A DNA stretch of 54,747 nt from an uncultured Clostridia bacterium (lineage in GTDB: Bacteria > Bacillota > Clostridia > Lachnospirales > Cellulosilyticaceae). Location of the stretch: contig CAKZUB010000001.1 in the NCBI GenBank assembly GCA_937921505.1, positions 1 through 54,747 on the forward strand. Reading direction: 5' to 3'. The notes beneath the pieces were generated by a model, which was not told the DNA's origin, did no database searches, and saw only the letters and a program-made list of their open reading frames with translations. Position 1 is the stretch's first letter, and each line of letters starts with the position of its first letter. Positions 7,205-17,002 of the stretch are shown here, one piece after another. A program made the position numbers and the translations under genes.

Positions 7205-8941
7205 ATGCTAAAAGTTGATAACTTGTCCTACTCATTTCCGCAAAAAGATCTATATCATAATATTTCATTTACACTTGAAGAGGGTCAGCATTGCGCTTTT
7301 ATAGGAACAAGCGGCAGTGGAAAAACCACCTTGATAGATATCATTATGAATCCAGAAAACTATATGTTCGAGGGTAAGCTGGTGATAGATCCAAATTATA
7401 GAATTGGATATGTAAGTCAGTTCTCACAGCCTGATAAAACAAAAGAAACTACAGTTTTTGAATATATAGCAGAAGCATTTATTAAACTGCAAAATGAATT
7501 AACCTCTATTTGTACTGAAATGGAAACATCTTCTGATATAGATACTTTACTCGAAAAGTACCAACACACTTTAGACGCATTTGATGCAATAGGTGGGAAT
7601 GATTTCGAAAATAACATTACTAAAAAACTGGGTCTTGCAAACCTCATCAAACATAAAGACCTTATGATCTGCGATCTTAGTGGTGGGGAATTCAAACTTA
7701 TTCAAGTCATTAAGGAAATGCTTACACGTCCAGACCTCATGATTATGGATGAACCAGACGTATTTTTAGACTTTGAAAACCTTAATGCTCTTAAAAATCT
7801 CATTAATTCACACAAAGGAATTTTATTAATTATTACGCACAACAGATATCTGTTAAATCATTGTTTTAACAAGATTATTCACCTTGAAAACATGGAACTG
7901 CAAGAGTTTAATGGTAGCTACATTGATTATAACTTCTCATTACTTCAAACTAAAATTGAGCTGCAAGAGCTCGCGAGTGTTGATAATGCAGAAATTGAGA
8001 GAAACGAAATCTTAATCAATAAACTAAGATTTATCGCAACAAATCATGCTGAAGCTGCTAACGGAAAATCTCTAAAAGCCAGAGTTAAAATTCAAGAAAG
8101 ATTAGAAGCACGTAGAATTAAAGCGCCATTTGTAGCTATTAAACAACCCGATATCCATTTAGCTCCTGATCACGAACTCGAAGAAACCACTATTTTAAAA
8201 GTTAATGATTACAGTGTCGCATTTGATGAAATGCTTATAGAAAATGTTAGCTTTGAGCTTAAATCTACTGATAAAGTAGCGCTTATTGGTTCAAACGGTA
8301 CTGGGAAAACGACGTTGCTGCGAGAAATCTTTAAAAATACTCATGATGCCATTGAAATAAGTGATGAGGTCAAAGTAGCTTATTTATCTCAGCTTCAAGG
8401 TGAGATACTGGATGAGTCTCATACAATACTTGAAGAATTCTTAGATGCAGGATTTAAAAACTATGAAGCGGTTAGCTCTTATATTGCAAACTATGGTTTT
8501 GACGAAGAATCCCTTCATCAAAAGATAGAATCTCTATCTGGTGGAGAGAAAAATATGCTTCAACTAGCTAAAGTTGCTGCTAGTGATGCAAACTTGTTGC
8601 TTCTCGATGAACCAACAAGTCATCTAGACACTTATTCACAAATAGCTCTTGAAAAAGCCATACAAAACTATAAAGGTGCGATTCTCATGATTTCTCATGA
8701 TTACTATTCCATAATAAACTGTATGGATTATGTTTTAATCATTGAAAATAAGACCATTAGAAAAATGAGTATGCGAAAATTTAGAAAAATGATTTATGCT
8801 GGTCATTTTGATAAGGACTATTTAGAACGAGAACAAAAGAAAAAATCAGTTGAAACAAAAATAGAATTAGCTTTAAAAGATACCAACTTTGAGCTTGCAA
8901 AAAAATTATCTGAAGAGTTAGAAGTACTGATTAAGTTATAA
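7205..8941 (+). CDS. ABC-F family ATPase (ribosome-associated, possible antibiotic resistance)
   Basis: ABC-F proteins bind the ribosomal E site and can dislodge antibiotics or rescue stalled ribosomes; they have no membrane domain. This 578-residue protein has two ATPase cassettes: first Walker A GTSGSGKTTL, signature LSGGEFK and Walker B MIMDEPDVFLD; second Walker A GSNGTGKTTL, signature LSGGEKNM and Walker B LLLDEPTSHLD. A linker lies between the cassettes and a charged tail at the end. I chose the ATG at 7205 because AGAGAGG precedes it by 7 bp; an in-frame upstream start at 7163 would run through the leader hairpin. Substrate drug class cannot be assigned. It has its own terminator. Confidence 0.88.
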   Translation: MLKVDNLSYSFPQKDLYHNISFTLEEGQHCAFIGTSGSGKTTLIDIIMNPENYMFEGKLVIDPNYRIGYVSQFSQPDKTKETTVFEYIAEAFIKLQNELTSICTEMETSSDIDTLLEKYQHTLDAFDAIGGNDFENNITKKLGLANLIKHKDLMICDLSGGEFKLIQVIKEMLTRPDLMIMDEPDVFLDFENLNALKNLINSHKGILLIITHNRYLLNHCFNKIIHLENMELQEFNGSYIDYNFSLLQTKIELQELASVDNAEIERNEILINKLRFIATNHAEAANGKSLKARVKIQERLEARRIKAPFVAIKQPDIHLAPDHELEETTILKVNDYSVAFDEMLIENVSFELKSTDKVALIGSNGTGKTTLLREIFKNTHDAIEISDEVKVAYLSQLQGEILDESHTILEEFLDAGFKNYEAVSSYIANYGFDEESLHQKIESLSGGEKNMLQLAKVAASDANLLLLDEPTSHLDTYSQIALEKAIQNYKGAILMISHDYYSIINCMDYVLIIENKTIRKMSMRKFRKMIYAGHFDKDYLEREQKKKSVETKIELALKDTNFELAKKLSEELEVLIKL

Positions 8942-8943
8942 AC

Positions 8944-8999
8944 CCCTAGTAGCATTCAGATTAAATCACAGAATCTGAATACTACTAGGGATTTCTTTT
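8944..8999 (+). terminator. Terminator of the ABC-F gene
   Basis: CCCTAGTAG (8944-8952) pairs with CTACTAGGG (8982-8990), and an inner ATTCAGATT/AATCTGAAT extends the stem. TTTCTTTT follows. The next 160 bp up to the converging kinase gene hold no gene I can support. Confidence 0.85.
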
Positions 9000-9157
9000 A
9001 GTGAATGATAAAAAAATATTGATTGCGACGATATTTGTATAACTAATGAAACCTACAGCAGCATGAGTTGGGATCGGGAAGTATCCTTGTGACATGGAAC
9101 AAGCTTAACAAACTAGCAAACGGAATCTGTAATGATAACATATTGGTAATGAAGAGG

Positions 9158-11995
9158 TCAATCCGTAGTAATGCAAGGGATAGAAAATCTTATCGTTGTT
9201 CCAACATGATACTCACTATCGATTTCGAAATTAAAATCATTATTAAAATATAGTTTTAATCTCTGATATACATTATTAACGCCGATGCTCTTTTTTTTGC
9301 TGCTTATTTTAGAAGTTATTAGGCTTGAACGAAGTCTTTCTAATTCTTCCTCTTTCATTCCTAGACCATTGTCAGTAATCTCAAAGCAAATCCTATTTTC
9401 GCTTTTGTATCCTTTAATTATTATTTCGCCCTCATTTACAATTTTGTCTATCCCATGTGTAATAGAATTCTCTACGATAGGTTGTAAAATAAGTTTTATC
9501 GTTTTATAATTCATAATTTCATCATCAATCAAAAACGTAACCTTTAGGCGTTCGCTATAACGTATCTTTTGAATTTTTAAATAATTCTTTAAGTGTTCAA
9601 TTTCCTCTTTAAAACTGATTAAATCAGTGCTTTCCACTGCCGTTCTCAAGAAACTTCCTAAGGATGTTGACATATCACAAATTTCTAAAGCTCCCTTTTC
9701 AAAGGCCATCCACTTAATTGCTTCTAGCGTGTTATAAATAAAATGCGGATTTATCTGTTGCTGTAATGCATAAAGCTGTGCTTCTTTTTCAAGGTAGAGA
9801 AGTTCTTTTTCTTGAATTTTGGAACGATATATTTCTTCCATAAGTACCCTGACTTTTTTAGCCAAACTATTAAATTGCCTGGATATGAGTACTATCTCGT
9901 CATTACCATAATAATCGATACTTATATGAGGTTCTCGGTTATTAATAGATTGTTCGATTTGACCTTTCAATTGCTCAAAAGGCTTTATGACAATTTGAGA
10001 AATTAAAATTGAGGCTATAGAAATGATAAATAATAGTACAATAATGTAAATTATAGTATAGATCACTAAACCATTCAAACTTGATATTATTTCTTGATAC
10101 GGTAAAATACTAATAATCTTCAAATTAAAATATTTAGTTGTTTCATAAAAAACAATATACTTCTTATCTGTATTGATAGTAAAAAATCCATTCGAATCAT
10201 TTATTTGATCATAAAAAAAGCTGTTTTCTCGTACATAAGAGTCAATAAAACTATTGTTATTCGATGGAAATATATTGTCATTATCATAAATAATAAAGTA
10301 AAAACTGGAGTTACTTGGTTTAGTATTATCAAAAGCACTTAACAGCGCTTGTTGTTTGAGAAATAAAGTAGAGCCTCCTAAATCCTCATTAAAATTATAT
10401 TCATATAGCGATTTAATCCTTCGTGACAAAAGAATATAGGGTTCAATGAGCTTATCGTTTCCTGCGTGTATAAAACTCAGTTTGTTACCATTAACTTCAT
10501 CTAACAGATAATTACTTGAAAAATTAAATAGGCTATTGTATTGGTTAATTGGATAAATAACATTCCCATATGTATCTATTAGTTCCATATACATCAAGTC
10601 TTGTTCAGCAATAACTGTTTTATAAAATAATGAATCTAATTCGCTTAATACATAGTTTTTATTTTTCTTAATATTGTTCATATTTCTCTGTACATAATTG
10701 TCTGTGATTAATTGTTTTGAGATATTATCTATTTTCTGAAGGTTTTGATCTATGTTTACTTTTATATGTTTCATAGTACCTGAATTTAACGTAACAATTG
10801 TCTGGTTATATATTTTATAGTAGCTGAAAAACAATAAAACTAATATCAACATATTGGGAACGATAATAGTAATAACAAAATAAGTATTTATTTTTGTTTT
10901 TAATCTAAGACGATAAAAAAAGCTGGGAGTATATTTCTCTAACGTATAGTCTATATTCTCATAAGTCTGATCATTTGAAAGTTCATGCTTTAAATTATGA
11001 ATAGGCATTAAAATTCTTTTTGAAAAAACTAGCGCTAGCACCCCTGTTATTAAAAGATATATACCTAAATAAAAGATGGCGTATATATTAAGTTTAGAAA
11101 CATTTAATATATTATTATACAGTTCAAATTGTGAAATAAGTAATACGTCATTGCCTGGGAGTTTATGATACATTGTTAAGATACCATTATTTATGATGGC
11201 ATTATTATCGTACTGATTATATATGATTGGCATATCAATAGATTCAGAAATAGACTTATTTTTATGTTGATAAGAACTAATCAAATTATTGTTAGGTGTA
11301 TAAAAAGATAGATCTTGCTCTGTAATATATTTAAAAAATATATTAGAAAATATATCTGGTTTGAATGTGAAAATAATATTAGCAATAGACTCGTTTTTTT
11401 TAAAATCTCTTATATTTTTATAATATAAAACCTTTCCATGCGCCAAATTATTGAAGTGCTTTACAGAGGGCTCTTCACTAGAATCATAGAAAAATAGTTT
11501 TCCTTCATTTGACACGTCAGAAAATGTATTATTTTTAAATAAATCTTCATAAAAGAAATGTTCCTGCAAGATATATCCTTGATTAGACCAATCATAACGA
11601 TATAGAATATTATTTTTTCCTATAATAATTATACTTTCAATAAAATTTCTATCTTGGAAAATAGTGTTGATTTCTAGGTCAATCAATTTTTTTCTGTTAA
11701 TGACTTCTTTATAATCATTTAAGTCTAGATTTTCACTAAAAATATTAATAATGTTTTTATTTTGGCTTACTTCAATTATATTTTTATCAATTTGCTCAAA
11801 AGTAGATGTGTAGAAGTTAGATGCTTGCTCAAAAGATATATTATTGTGTTTTATATGTTCTTTCGCAACTAATGGTATAAAAAATTTATAGGTGAAAATA
11901 TATATAGAGATGATCACACTAACAGTTAAAAAACAAGATACGAAATAGAGTTTCGATTGAATTTTTAGTTTAGAAAAATATTTTAATATTTTCAT
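9158..11995 (-). CDS. YesM-type sensor histidine kinase with two tandem membrane-sensor units
   Basis: This kinase partners the YesN-like regulator encoded just upstream and probably senses extracellular carbohydrate. I start it at the ATG at 11995 (945 residues), where GGGGG lies 6 bp upstream; an upstream ATG at 12013 overlaps the regulator stop as ATGA but has no ribosome binding site. Order: helix, extracellular region, helix (about residues 305-330), then a second helix (about 370-395), second extracellular region and fourth helix (about 655-680), HAMP-like linker, His_kinase domain with QQQINPHFIYNTLE and HATPase with DNGLGM. Usual YesM kinases are about 580 residues with a single sensor, so this is a duplicated-input form. 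Confidence 0.9.
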   Translation of the reverse strand: MKILKYFSKLKIQSKLYFVSCFLTVSVIISIYIFTYKFFIPLVAKEHIKHNNISFEQASNFYTSTFEQIDKNIIEVSQNKNIINIFSENLDLNDYKEVINRKKLIDLEINTIFQDRNFIESIIIIGKNNILYRYDWSNQGYILQEHFFYEDLFKNNTFSDVSNEGKLFFYDSSEEPSVKHFNNLAHGKVLYYKNIRDFKKNESIANIIFTFKPDIFSNIFFKYITEQDLSFYTPNNNLISSYQHKNKSISESIDMPIIYNQYDNNAIINNGILTMYHKLPGNDVLLISQFELYNNILNVSKLNIYAIFYLGIYLLITGVLALVFSKRILMPIHNLKHELSNDQTYENIDYTLEKYTPSFFYRLRLKTKINTYFVITIIVPNMLILVLLFFSYYKIYNQTIVTLNSGTMKHIKVNIDQNLQKIDNISKQLITDNYVQRNMNNIKKNKNYVLSELDSLFYKTVIAEQDLMYMELIDTYGNVIYPINQYNSLFNFSSNYLLDEVNGNKLSFIHAGNDKLIEPYILLSRRIKSLYEYNFNEDLGGSTLFLKQQALLSAFDNTKPSNSSFYFIIYDNDNIFPSNNNSFIDSYVRENSFFYDQINDSNGFFTINTDKKYIVFYETTKYFNLKIISILPYQEIISSLNGLVIYTIIYIIVLLFIISIASILISQIVIKPFEQLKGQIEQSINNREPHISIDYYGNDEIVLISRQFNSLAKKVRVLMEEIYRSKIQEKELLYLEKEAQLYALQQQINPHFIYNTLEAIKWMAFEKGALEICDMSTSLGSFLRTAVESTDLISFKEEIEHLKNYLKIQKIRYSERLKVTFLIDDEIMNYKTIKLILQPIVENSITHGIDKIVNEGEIIIKGYKSENRICFEITDNGLGMKEEELERLRSSLITSKISSKKKSIGVNNVYQRLKLYFNNDFNFEIDSEYHVGTTIRFSIPCITTD

Positions 11996-12009
11996 TGATG
12001 ACCCCCTAC

Positions 12010-13626
12010 TCATGTCATATATTTTTTCTTATATTCATTTGGAGATATAGAAAAGTTTTTTTTAAAAATATCAGTAAAATACTTCGGATTTTTGTAGCCA
12101 ACTTTAAAAGCAATTTCATATATTTTTAAATGAGTGGTTCTTAATAACTCTTTTGATTTCTCCAAACGATAATCATTTAAATAATCAGTAAAGTTTTTTC
12201 CTGTTTCAGTTTTAAACTGTATGCTAAAATAACTAGTACTTAATGACACGTGTTCAGCAATCTGAACTAAAGATATTTTTTTTGCATAATTAACTTCGAC
12301 ATATTTTACTGCTTGTTTTATTGCATTGTATGAGGAGGTTTTTATATTATCGTATACGTTTGATAGGTAGGTGATAATCTTAATTATTATATTTTTTATG
12401 TCATTCTTTAGAATATGAAAACTGTTAAAAGATGAAACATAATGTTCAAATGGCTGCGATATCCCTACAATGTCATATAAAGAAAACTTTGATTTTACAA
12501 GACGTTGTTCCATGCTATTTAATAATAAAACAGCAATATTTTTTATATGATCTTGTGAAAAGTATTTTAATGATAATTCAACTTCTTCCCAAAAAGCATC
12601 AAGCTTGTTTAAAGTTTGATTTACATTGCTTTCAAATATACTATCTAATAATTCATTTCCCTTATCATAGGGATATTCATATACCAAACTTCGTAATATT
12701 GATTTCTGCTTCCAGGCATAGAAAATAGTCTGTTTATCATTAAAATACTTTAGGTCGGCAGCATCTTTGGACTGTTCAAAGGAGAAAGGCAAAGACATAA
12801 TATTATTATAAATATTTCCAACGCCTATGGCTATCTTATTGGTATCATGAGTCAATAAACTATTACATATAATTGTCTTTATATGTTCACAAATCCATAT
12901 AAGGGTAGTCTCTGTAGTGGAGGAGGATGCTTTGATATCAAAATTAAGTATAATCGTAATGTTCGAGTTATCCTCACTAAAGAGATACCCTAATGCTTTA
13001 TCATAGATGTAATTTTCAATATGACTTATAAGCGTCGCATTAAACCCATCAATGAACCTAATTGTTAAACATGCATAAAAAGAATGGAGCATACTTATCT
13101 CAAACAAGTCAAATTGTTCTTGAACTTCATCTATATGAGTCATCTTTTTTCCTAGAAAATTAACAAAAAAGTTTCTAGTAGCAAACGGTAAAATATGATC
13201 TAATTGTTTCTTATACCCACTCATATTTAAAGTCGCTTCCTTCTTCTTATCTAAATCTAACTTCAACTTACGAAACAATACCTCTAGTTCCTGTAAATTA
13301 ATTGGTTTAAGTAAATATTCATAGACCTTATTCTTAATAGCAGCCTTTGCATATTCAAAGTCTTTATGTCCGGATAAAATCACAACGGTACACATCGGAT
13401 AGTTATCCTGAATCATCTGGCTTAACATTAATCCATCTAACTCTGGCATCCTTATATCCGTTAAAACAACATCAAAACGCGTTGTTTCTAAAATGTTTAA
13501 TGCTTCCCGTCCATTTGTTGCCGAATGCAAAGCATCAAAACCTATAGATTTCCAATCAAATGACATTAACCCTTTTAGGATAATATGCTCGTCATCTACA
13601 ATAAGCATTTTATATAATTCGCTCAT
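12010..13626 (-). CDS. YesN-like response regulator, AraC-type DNA-binding
   Basis: This is the output half of the two-component pair. The receiver domain (about 5-125) has acidic residues DDEH at 11-14, the phosphoacceptor Asp57 in VVLTDIRMPELDG and YLLKPI near the end. The last 100 residues form an AraC/XylS double helix-turn-helix (SLVQIAEHVSLSTSYFS and IYEIAFKVGYKNPKYF). The middle region is a linker typical of long YesN proteins. I start at the ATG at 13626 with AAGGG upstream; a GTG at 13662 is the alternative. It lies downstream of the sugar-transport and oxidoreductase genes and most likely activates them. Confidence 0.9.
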   Translation of the reverse strand: MSELYKMLIVDDEHIILKGLMSFDWKSIGFDALHSATNGREALNILETTRFDVVLTDIRMPELDGLMLSQMIQDNYPMCTVVILSGHKDFEYAKAAIKNKVYEYLLKPINLQELEVLFRKLKLDLDKKKEATLNMSGYKKQLDHILPFATRNFFVNFLGKKMTHIDEVQEQFDLFEISMLHSFYACLTIRFIDGFNATLISHIENYIYDKALGYLFSEDNSNITIILNFDIKASSSTTETTLIWICEHIKTIICNSLLTHDTNKIAIGVGNIYNNIMSLPFSFEQSKDAADLKYFNDKQTIFYAWKQKSILRSLVYEYPYDKGNELLDSIFESNVNQTLNKLDAFWEEVELSLKYFSQDHIKNIAVLLLNSMEQRLVKSKFSLYDIVGISQPFEHYVSSFNSFHILKNDIKNIIIKIITYLSNVYDNIKTSSYNAIKQAVKYVEVNYAKKISLVQIAEHVSLSTSYFSIQFKTETGKNFTDYLNDYRLEKSKELLRTTHLKIYEIAFKVGYKNPKYFTDIFKKNFSISPNEYKKKYMT

Positions 13627-13836
13627 AAATAACCCTTGTATAATGAATAGATAGAAAGTCACTATACATTTTCCTTTCTAGGTAATATGCTAAAGAATCA
13701 AATGAGCATATATTTTAAGATGTATTATAATATTTAAATTTATATTACTTATTATATATCAAAACAATATAGTCGAATAGGCATATATGGCTGACAATCC
13801 AATCATTTGGCTATATTAGAAGCACCAACGTAGTAT

Positions 13837-16800
13837 TTAATCCATATTCAACTCCCATGCAATTGGTTCCATTTCATCGGGCATAGCTTTTATAAAATCA
13901 AACCATTTAGCTAAGTCTGTTCCATAATCACATGCTGTTAATAAAACTAATTCATTTCTAGCACTTTTAGCAAGTAATATTCTGTTATCTTTCACAAAAC
14001 CAACTAACTTAAGGTATCCTTTTTTTCCACCACACCTTGCTAGTGCTCTTGCTAGACTAATGACGAGGTAGGATAAGCGCTCGCCCATGATATCGAGTTC
14101 CACATCATCATATCGTTCTCGTTCTTGCAATTCAGGTAATTCAAGAAGCTTCTCTAACACTGGTATAAGTTCTTTATACGCTAGCCGTTCAGAGCAGTAA
14201 CTAACACTTTCAATATAATTAAAGATACATTGATACCTATCTGTGTAATCTCTTTTTGTATTGCAGATAATATCAGTTAAATAAGCTAAAACCGCAATGG
14301 TCTTTTTACTCGGAACTCTGGACAAGGCGTTAATTAAGTAACTTACCTCACTCATAACACCATGATCTGGATAATTATGAGTCCATCGCACTGAGCCTTG
14401 TCTGAAAGGAACTGTATTACTCTCTTTCAACTTATTCATAATTTCATCTATCACTGTATCAAGCCCCATAATATCCTTATGCCAAATCAATAACCTAGCA
14501 ATCAAAAGTTTTAGATCTTTGCTCGCCTCTTGAAATCTATTTCTAAGTAACGGTAAGACTTGGCTTTTGTCAGCTGCACAAATCTGTACCAGTGGAGAAA
14601 CAGTAAGAGCTTTTTCATAAATACTCATTTCTAACCATTCAAAGGGTTCCTCTCCCGTAAGACTTGAAACAATAAGTGAATAATCCGGCTTACCAAAGTC
14701 CTCTGCATATTGAAGTACACTATCAGGCAACATCTGCATTTGAACAAGCTTTTTTTGCAGTTTCTTTACATCTAGATTTCTAGGACTAATACCATCTTTC
14801 ACACATAGTGCTGCAGCAAGTCCAATCGCTCCTCCTTGTTGTTGCATTGAGTCTTGCATGCGTATTGCTGAAAATGCATCATGCGTGCAAGATAGGGCTC
14901 TCCCTGTAACTAGAAGTTGCTCTAAACCTAGGGGAAGCATTGCTCTATATGGAACTTCTATAACCAAATTGGCAGGAAGAAGTCCAAAGTAAACAATATC
15001 TGAACTAGATTTTCCTTTTGGGTCATGGTTACTAAAGCAGAATGAAATTGTGTCAGGATATTTTCTCATACTCATTTGGTCCATAAGGTTTAATATGACT
15101 TCACCACGAATATGCCTAGACTCCCTAGGGGTTACATACGTACTATGGTCATGAAGTTCCTGGCCGCCTCTACGCCTTGCCACGATAATAAATCTTGTAT
15201 AATCAAATACATCACCAATATCCATTGTCGTACTAAAGTTACCACCTTTATACTCACCAGGTTTTTTAAATTGGGCAAAGGAAGACCAAAGAGTCATTGG
15301 ATCCCTTTCATTCCCAAAGATAAATTCGGCTCCTGCAAAAGCTGCTACATCACCATCTCCAGTTGCATCTACGATTACCTTACTCTTAAGAGCAACTGGT
15401 CCGTAGGGAGTAGCAACCGCTACACCTATTGCATTTTTTCCTTCTAATAAGGTAGCCATGATAAAACAATTAAAAAACACAGTAACACTCTGTTCCAGGC
15501 ACATTTCTAGTAGAACAAAGGCTTTAATTTCAATACTCCAGCTATCATTCATACCCCAGTAATACTTTTGCTTGGGATACAATAACTTATCTGAGAGGTC
15601 GTTAACTCTTTTATCTATCTCCGCCGTAAAACCATCTCTATTCCCAAACCAATAAAAATGTACACCCCCTAGCGTTCCTGTCCCACCTAACGCGGTATTC
15701 ATTTCAAGTAGTATTGTGTTAACGCCTTCGGAAGCCGCAACTCTTGCACTAACAGCTCCACTCGTTCCACCTCCTACAACCAGAACATCACTTTCACCAA
15801 GTACAGGAAGGCTATGAATATTTGCCTGTACTTCAGAAAATTTGTGTAGTTTATTGAACTCAGTATGTTCTGAGTAAGTTACTCTCTCACTATCTTCACT
15901 CTTTTTGCAACAATAATTCATCGCATTGTCCATGTTCTTTTTGCAGCCTACGATAATGCAACTATCATTCCCAATCTGACCACCTATTAATTTCTTTCCT
16001 AACCTTTTTCCTTCATCTAATAATTTCAAAGGATCAAAATCAACAGCAGGCATAACCTCTAAAGATCCTAATCCTATTTTTGCAAGTAGAAAAGGATGAA
16101 CATGGTGACCGAGCCAAGCAGCTACTTCTAAAGATATCTTTCTTACTTTAAATTCAATTTGAGTATCTTGTATTAAAGAACAGTCATGTTCATCTACTAA
16201 TACTGGAATATTGACATACACGTGGTCATTTGAAAAACCACCCTGATATATTTTAACTTTATCTCTCCATACACCAAAATGTTCTGGAACCTCATACCAG
16301 CGCTTTGTCATACCATATTCATCACTAAATTCTCCATCAATTCCTATAAATTCAATGGTTCGGCTAACCACTTCTTTATTTTCTAATGTATGGAAAACAA
16401 AAGCAGAATCAACTGGATATAACTCACATTTTTCGTTTTCTATTAGCCTTGCAATAATAGAGCTGGGTGTTACATCAATTACCTTGGAGGTTCTAATTAA
16501 CTGTCGACCAGATTTATTTGCAATGACTACATCCCAATATTCTTCCTGCTTGGTACATGCTACAGGAATACTTGCATATAGTATTTTTACACCTTCATTC
16601 ATAAGAATATCTTCAAAGTTTATTTTGAATTTGTCCATATTAATAGGTACTATCGTATTTATTTTAGTTTCCAATCCACTTAACGAAAACCATTCTGTCA
16701 TGATATCAAAATATGCTTCTCTCATTTGAAACCAAGGTCTTTGCCACTGACCCATTTCATATCCTAAAAAGGTCCCTTTATCAATAAGCATTACTTTGTT

Positions 16801-16914
16801 TCCGGCAGCAGCGTATTCTTTGGCTACAGCAAGCCCCGCAAGACCTCCTCCTACGATAAGTAGATCAACTTTTTCAATAATAGGAATAGTACTGCACTCC
16901 TTTAGTGTCAACAT
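13837..16914 (-). CDS. Double FAD-dependent oxidoreductase (FAD_oxidored family)
   Basis: This 1025-residue protein contains two FAD-binding Rossmann motifs: VGGGLAGLAVA at 21-31 and VGGGTSGAVSA at 380-390. The second half continues with GGTGTLGG and DATGDGDVAAFAG, hallmarks of the FAD_oxidored (PF12831) family. The first unit is shorter and diverged. The last 300 residues are helical and repeat-like, without a recognised domain. No signal peptide is seen, so it should be cytosolic. It follows the binding-protein gene of a sugar ABC transporter and precedes the YesN/YesM pair, suggesting that it oxidises an imported carbohydrate or derivative; the substrate is not known. Confidence 0.8.
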   Translation of the reverse strand: MLTLKECSTIPIIEKVDLLIVGGGLAGLAVAKEYAAAGNKVMLIDKGTFLGYEMGQWQRPWFQMREAYFDIMTEWFSLSGLETKINTIVPINMDKFKINFEDILMNEGVKILYASIPVACTKQEEYWDVVIANKSGRQLIRTSKVIDVTPSSIIARLIENEKCELYPVDSAFVFHTLENKEVVSRTIEFIGIDGEFSDEYGMTKRWYEVPEHFGVWRDKVKIYQGGFSNDHVYVNIPVLVDEHDCSLIQDTQIEFKVRKISLEVAAWLGHHVHPFLLAKIGLGSLEVMPAVDFDPLKLLDEGKRLGKKLIGGQIGNDSCIIVGCKKNMDNAMNYCCKKSEDSERVTYSEHTEFNKLHKFSEVQANIHSLPVLGESDVLVVGGGTSGAVSARVAASEGVNTILLEMNTALGGTGTLGGVHFYWFGNRDGFTAEIDKRVNDLSDKLLYPKQKYYWGMNDSWSIEIKAFVLLEMCLEQSVTVFFNCFIMATLLEGKNAIGVAVATPYGPVALKSKVIVDATGDGDVAAFAGAEFIFGNERDPMTLWSSFAQFKKPGEYKGGNFSTTMDIGDVFDYTRFIIVARRRGGQELHDHSTYVTPRESRHIRGEVILNLMDQMSMRKYPDTISFCFSNHDPKGKSSSDIVYFGLLPANLVIEVPYRAMLPLGLEQLLVTGRALSCTHDAFSAIRMQDSMQQQGGAIGLAAALCVKDGISPRNLDVKKLQKKLVQMQMLPDSVLQYAEDFGKPDYSLIVSSLTGEEPFEWLEMSIYEKALTVSPLVQICAADKSQVLPLLRNRFQEASKDLKLLIARLLIWHKDIMGLDTVIDEIMNKLKESNTVPFRQGSVRWTHNYPDHGVMSEVSYLINALSRVPSKKTIAVLAYLTDIICNTKRDYTDRYQCIFNYIESVSYCSERLAYKELIPVLEKLLELPELQERERYDDVELDIMGERLSYLVISLARALARCGGKKGYLKLVGFVKDNRILLAKSARNELVLLTACDYGTDLAKWFDFIKAMPDEMEPIAWELNMD

Positions 16915-16946
16915 AAAATCTCTCCTTTACAAATTTTTTTAAATGA

Positions 16947-16986
16947 AATGATAGGGCCGTATATTAAAATATACAGCCCTATCATT
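16947..16986 (-). other. Intercistronic hairpin between binding-protein and oxidoreductase genes
   Basis: AATGATAGGGC-n-GTATAT (from 16947) pairs with ATATAC-n-GCCCTATCATT (to 16986), 17 of 18 positions, with a 4-nt loop. There is no strong T run, so it more likely stabilises the upstream transporter mRNA or gives partial termination than full stop. Confidence 0.7.
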
Positions 16987-17002
16987 AAAACTATCGAATT
17001 AC

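Noticed and set aside
9068..9253. 61-codon plus-strand ORF between the ABC-F terminator and the kinase gene
   Set aside because: No ribosome binding site, unusual composition, and overlap with the conserved C-terminal codons of the kinase.
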